From: Chaenocephalus aceratus
Taxonomy: Eukaryota > Chordata > Actinopteri > Perciformes > Channichthyidae
Length of the DNA stretch: 64,000 bases
Direction: 5' to 3'
NCBI GenBank assembly: GCA_023974075.1
Contig: JAMFTG010000142.1
Span: 1 to 64,000 of the forward strand
Below the pieces are notes generated by a model. It did no database searches. It was not told where the DNA came from and worked only from the letters and a program-made list of their open reading frames with translations. Both the position numbers and the translations under genes were made by a program. Positions 59,877 to 64,000 of this stretch are shown here, piece after piece (position 1 is the first letter of the stretch; every line of letters starts with the position of its first letter).

Positions 59877-61519
59877 GTTTTAGGTTGACGTCGGTGTGTG
59901 GACGTTTCACAATCAGGTTTTAGTGTGTGGACAAGTTGGCAATCAAAGTTAGAGGTGGAATTGAAATGTGTTAAAATGCATCAAAGTTCTTGTCCGGCTT
60001 CTTTGTTAGGATGAGTCTTCGTAGAGGAACTTGTTCCCCAAAAGGTATCAAAGCGTCGAGGCAACTTAGGTTTCATATTGCCACCAAAAACAAAACATCC
60101 CACACCCGCCATGCTCCAGGGGCCGAGTCAATGACCCGAATGTAGTCTGATTTCAAAATGCACGTCACGTGTCGGAGAACCTGTGGATGTGTTGTTCTAC
60201 AGCAACATGGAAACCACCCGCGCAGCTCTGCTTGTGTTTCAAACAACATCTGCTGCGAGCTCTGGAAAGGGATTTCAAGAAAACAAAACATCGCGAATTT
60301 GCTACCAAATAAATAGCTTCAAATTACAAATGTTTTTTAACTAATCTAATTGGGAATTTTATTTGATAAAGAGTACACCCATCATATCAGCGAAGTAGCT
60401 CAACCTGAGACTTAAAAAAACCCGTTGTTTGTCAATGTTATGTATCCTTTTATGTCCTGCTATTATTCTGCTGCTTTGTTAGCATGTTATTAGCATGTTA
60501 TTAGCATTGTCCCTCTGACTTCCCGTAACAGCTACTGCTCATGTTTTCCGTTACTGTATGTTGCCTTTTTCTTTCTTCCCTTGTAACCAAATCATACCAA
60601 GGTTTTCTGGCTTTGAAGTTTAATAAACTTTACGATAAACAGTTTCATTGTGCTACTCGTATGCATAACAATAAAGCAACGTGGCTTACTGTTCTAGACA
60701 CATGGGAAATATATCAATCATATCACACAGTTAACAGAAACGCATTCCTTTGGTGTAGCTGGTCGTGCTTCAGTTCAACTTCAAGGTCGTTGGTAAATAT
60801 TCGAGTATATATCGTGTAGCATCTCCTCCTGTAGGTAAAAAGACCCGAGGGTGGGTTTTAAATCCAAAAACGACCCCCGCTACAAGCTATTCTTGAAGTA
60901 GGCGTTGGGTCTGTAAAAAGTTCAGCTCCGAATTTTATTTTTTTTATCAAAAAGGTAAAATATGTAACCAGCCAAATCTTCTTTTGAGCAGATTTTGCTC
61001 CACAAAAACAGAAAACAAGACGTAACAATAAGTCAAGAGTGTTAGATAAAGGCCCACACTTGCATAAATACATTCGTTAAAGTGCTCAAAAAAGACGGAG
61101 ACAAGACTTACAGCTTATGAACAGGTAGGAAAAGCCACAAAGAAAATCCACGCTGAGTTAACACATAAAAACACATTAAGGGAGAATGGCCAGCAGCCTA
61201 AGTGCATTTGGCACATTAAGGAGCTTTCATAAGGCAAAGGTCAGTGTTTCAGAGCGAGGCGGAGAGCTCAGCGATACACCTTCTTTTGAAAGCCGTACCC
61301 GTCACCTGGCTTTATAAATGTGTATAAAACATTTTGAATAGAAAGTTCTTGGAGGAAGAAAGAAGGCGTGTTGAAAGAGAGGCGAAGAGAAGGTGGAGTA
61401 AAAAAACATTGCAAAATAAATGGAGATTTTCAACTCTTTTGTTTGTTCCATCTCTCGATGCAGGTAGAAAAAAAATGGTGACTCTTCTCGGTCTCCTCTC
61501 TGCTAACGAGGTCGGTGAA
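59877..61519. other. Intergenic sequence and probable 3' UTR of GNPAT
   Basis: No independent gene is recognised. A - strand AATAAA (TTTATT at 60934-60939) lies about 590 bp after the GNPAT stop codon and could end its transcript. Confidence 0.4.
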
Positions 61520-63606
61520 TTAGAGGCGAGCGGCGACAGCTTTCTGAGTGGGAAGCTTTCCTCCTAGACAAAGACACACGATTGTTTTAAAGTTCCTCGG
61601 GAGAAACACAACACTCTTTCTCTCACTGGCAGTTTGCTTCTCACCTAAAGTGTCCTCCAACGAGTTCACCATCACCGTGTCCACCTTTAACGTCTCCTGG
61701 TCCGCGCTGAAGTGAAAAACATCGAGCGGTTATTACTCTGCACAAAATCAAGTTCATGGGGACTATTTCTTTGGTAGAAAGTAGTTCCAGTGACAATGTT
61801 TCTCCGATTTTTCGGTGGGTTATCAAATCAATCGATTAGACTTGAACTGGCATTTTTCATACACAAATTATAACAAATCTAAAAACAATAAATACCAAGT
61901 AACACACTCCATGATTTAGTCAAAAACACAGGACTGAATAAAACAAGAATTACACTTTATAAACCCGTTTTTAAATAGAAAGATTTATTTGTTTTCCTAT
62001 TATGATTTGTGGGGGTTACCCCTCTCCTGTAGTGTGTTACACCAGCGTGTCTGCAGGAGTCCTGGAGTCACATGTAAAACCTTTTAAGACCCTTTCCATA
62101 CATTTTAAGACCTCATCGCCACTTCCAGTTCTAACCGGTTACCTTGGCGACACACTTTACCTCACATTGACTATACACAGTATTGATTGTCCTTCCTCCT
62201 TATCTTCCAACCATTTGGACGCAGACTTGCATTTCCCCATAACGATGTTGCTTAGCAACCGGCGTAAACGGACCCTCGCGCTATCAAGCAGTGAGCGCGC
62301 GACGTCCTGTTCTGATGACGTCAAACCCAACGGGATGCCATCAATAAACTCCACAGAATCCACTACACACCTACGCAATGACTACATTCAGGCAGACTGT
62401 AGAACACAACCTCTTTGGACCATTTATATACTTATTGAAAACAAGCTACTAAATGTAATACCTTGGGAAATGCCGTTTAATACTTTTTAATAGACTTAAT
62501 TTTCGCTAAATTGATTGATCAACTTGTAATACTTTGTAAGACCCCGCGGACCCCCTGGAATCAAAGCAGAAAGATGATCAAAACAAACGTACCCTTTGAT
62601 TTTCTGCACCGCTCCAAGTCGGAGCAAAGCGGCCAGAGAGTTCTTCTGGAGGTCAGACGACAACACCTCCGTGTATCTTAAACTACCTAAAAAACACACA
62701 CACACACAATCAGTACATTCTGTCGTAGAGGACTGAAATAAAAGCACATTTAAAATTATGTGGAGAAACGTTTAAAAAGGTAGAAACCTGCTAAAAGACG
62801 TTTGATGATGAACTTCCGCACAGCAGGAATAAACAGTTTTTCTGTCAGAGTCTCAGTGGCTTCTTCACACAGGAACCGGCACACCACCTGAGCACACACA
62901 CAGCTCTTAAAACTCATATGTGCCAACAGCACCCTCTAGTGGACATCTGCAGTGTAACACATCAACGTTCTTCAAATAGTTCTGGCTGTACATTTAAATA
63001 AAAAGCCTCTCACCTGGTATCCTTGAAGGAAGGGATCCAGCATGTTGGTGAGGAAGGACAGAGTTCTGTGTCCGCTTTCTGTGACCAGAACCTCATGTTG
63101 GGTCACCTGCAGAACTCCAGTCTTCACCAGCAGGAAACAGGCCTCCTCAAAGTCCTGCAGGACACACAGCAGGAGACACGTATTAAAACATACAATCTAA
63201 AATACCTCTTAATATGGTAGTGCTCTTTTCCTCCCCCTTAATATGTTTTTATAAAATAAAATGACATTAAATGTATTAGTATAATGATTGTTTGGGCTGT
63301 TTTTTTTATTTATCAATTTAAATATATACACTTCTACTCACACACAAATAAGGAAAATGCTTTTAACAATTAAAGAGTATAAAATAAGGCATGTTTATTT
63401 TCCTTTCCTAAAAAAATAGGTCAAAACATTTAAAGTAAACCAACACAACAATTAATTCCCTAAATTTGACCAATGTTATTAACAATTATATTTGAGGCAC
63501 AAAGCTAAATACACGTTGTTCCTCGCCTGCACTGTAGCTCCAGGACAGAGGATGAACTCATTGGAGAACATGTTTCTGAGGAAGCTGAAACTGTTGAAGA
63601 CTTCAT
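61520..63606 (-). CDS. gnpat: GNPAT, dihydroxyacetone-phosphate acyltransferase, C-terminal exons (partial)
   Basis: The peroxisomal enzyme that acylates dihydroxyacetone phosphate, first step of ether-lipid (plasmalogen) synthesis. Six exons: 63606-63527, 63154-63014, 62887-62788, 62686-62593, 61706-61645 and 61563-61520, which join in frame and give the last ~172 residues. Recognised by the C-terminal order FLRNMFSNEFILCPG, then DFEEACFLLVKTGVLQVT, LDPFLQGYQVVCRFL, VLSSDLQKNSLAALLRLGAV, and VNSLEDTLGGKLPTQ. The acyltransferase core (HX4D region) lies beyond the right edge. The protein ends AVAARL; ARL fits the type 1 peroxisomal signal (mammalian GNPAT ends AKL, from memory). The first intron seen has a GC donor (CAG|GCGAGG at 63526) instead of GT; the other splice sites are standard. 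It runs toward the 49 kb block but is intact as far as visible. Confidence 0.88.
62040..62560. mobile_element. Probable degenerate transposon in a GNPAT intron
   Basis: The left edge GTGTCTGCAGGAGTC (about 62047) and the inverse of the right edge GACCCCGCGGACCCC (about 62540) are similar, and CTTTTAAGACC / CTTTGTAAGACC phrases recur near both. A 162-codon frame on the + strand shows no domain. Low-confidence call. Confidence 0.3.
62247..62323. promoter_or_regulatory. X-box and full CRE in a GNPAT intron
   Basis: GTTGCTTAGCAACC (62247-62260) is a near-perfect RFX X-box palindrome and TGACGTCA (62316-62323) a full CRE, with GC-rich sequence between. This could be an enhancer or cryptic promoter, or cargo of the degenerate transposon around it. 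Confidence 0.35.
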
Positions 63607-64000
63607 CTGCAAAAAACACAAAATAATTAACATTCAGTCTGGAGAGAAACAGCTTTACTGGACAGTCCTGTCTGTTTCTCACAATGTAGGCACACTGACC
63701 CCCATCTACTGTAAGTAAGATACCAACAAGGAAGAAAGACGTCTTGAAACAACATTACAAAAGGTACAAAAACCAAGCATACTTCTTTGGAATGTACTGT
63801 GCCTGAATCTCTTCAGGTAAAAGGAGCCTTTCCACTTTTTAAATATAACAGTAAACAATTCTTTGTGTGGTTTTCTCTCCTTTACTTTTAATTATCAGTT
63901 TACATTCAAATAGGATGGAAAATGAAACCGTCTTGTTATCTGAACATGGACTTGTAGGAATTTGTTATTTTACTTTATTATTTTAACCCTGGAAATGGGT
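63607..64000 (-). other. gnpat: GNPAT intron reaching the right edge
   Basis: No exon could be read on the - strand here, so the sequence is taken as intron upstream of the exon at 63527-63606. Confidence 0.5.

Noticed and set aside
59550..59910. Cys/Val and Thr/His frames around CA/TG runs
   Set aside because: Trivial translation of dinucleotide repeats.
62002..62490. 162-residue frame on the + strand opposite GNPAT
   Set aside because: It lies in a GNPAT intron within a probable degenerate transposon, with no domain, repeat or splice context.

Overview
The window looks like nuclear DNA of a ray-finned fish, probably a teleost. It is AT-rich, has long CA/TG microsatellites, many short DNA transposons of the kind common in fish, spliced vertebrate gene fragments and no bacterial gene organisation. 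Three zones can be separated.

Left zone (1-6900). A broken gene for a single-pass immunoglobulin-domain receptor lies on the + strand (exons between 655 and 3768). Its V-type exon is split by a ~0.93 kb fold-back transposon and carries frameshifts. Other short transposon ends, a TTAA-flanked MITE and a long TG microsatellite fill the rest.

Central zone (6908-56266). This 49 kb block behaves as one inserted unit. It begins and ends with the same terminal sequence (CAACCC...GGGTTG) and is bounded by an exact 7-bp direct repeat, TACCATG. Inside are four direct copies of a ~2.9 kb transposon with ~500-bp inverted arms (called E here), seven arrays of a 57-bp satellite (~20 kb in total), and four copies of a ~3.4 kb block (G block). 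Each G block holds one intronless coiled-coil gene built of 25-residue repeats. The order is E1, array, G1, array, E2, array, G2, array, G3, array, E3, array, G4, array, E4. E1-E3 carry a further 1.3 kb nested insertion that E4 lacks. I do not recognise the gene. Three copies are open (529, 504 and 529 residues) and one (G2) is frameshifted. Each has a conserved upstream cluster of regulatory motifs and a downstream AATAAA.

The flanking repeats suggest how the block arose. The outer flanks of E1 and E4 share one 7-bp target repeat (TACCATG), while their inner flanks share another (GATGTTC, part of the satellite). That is expected if a gene-plus-satellite segment was moved as a composite transposon by two flanking E copies, or if a circle carrying it recombined into an E already present at this site.

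Right zone (56274-64000). A fragment of a Harbinger-type transposon with a Myb/SANT-like gene, other MITEs and several CA/TG microsatellites lead to the 3' end of GNPAT on the - strand (six exons, 61520-63606). GNPAT is the peroxisomal enzyme that starts ether-lipid synthesis, and the protein ends in the peroxisomal signal ARL.

Many long open frames in the window are artefacts. The 57-bp satellite and the 75-bp coding repeat are both multiples of three and stay open on both strands.
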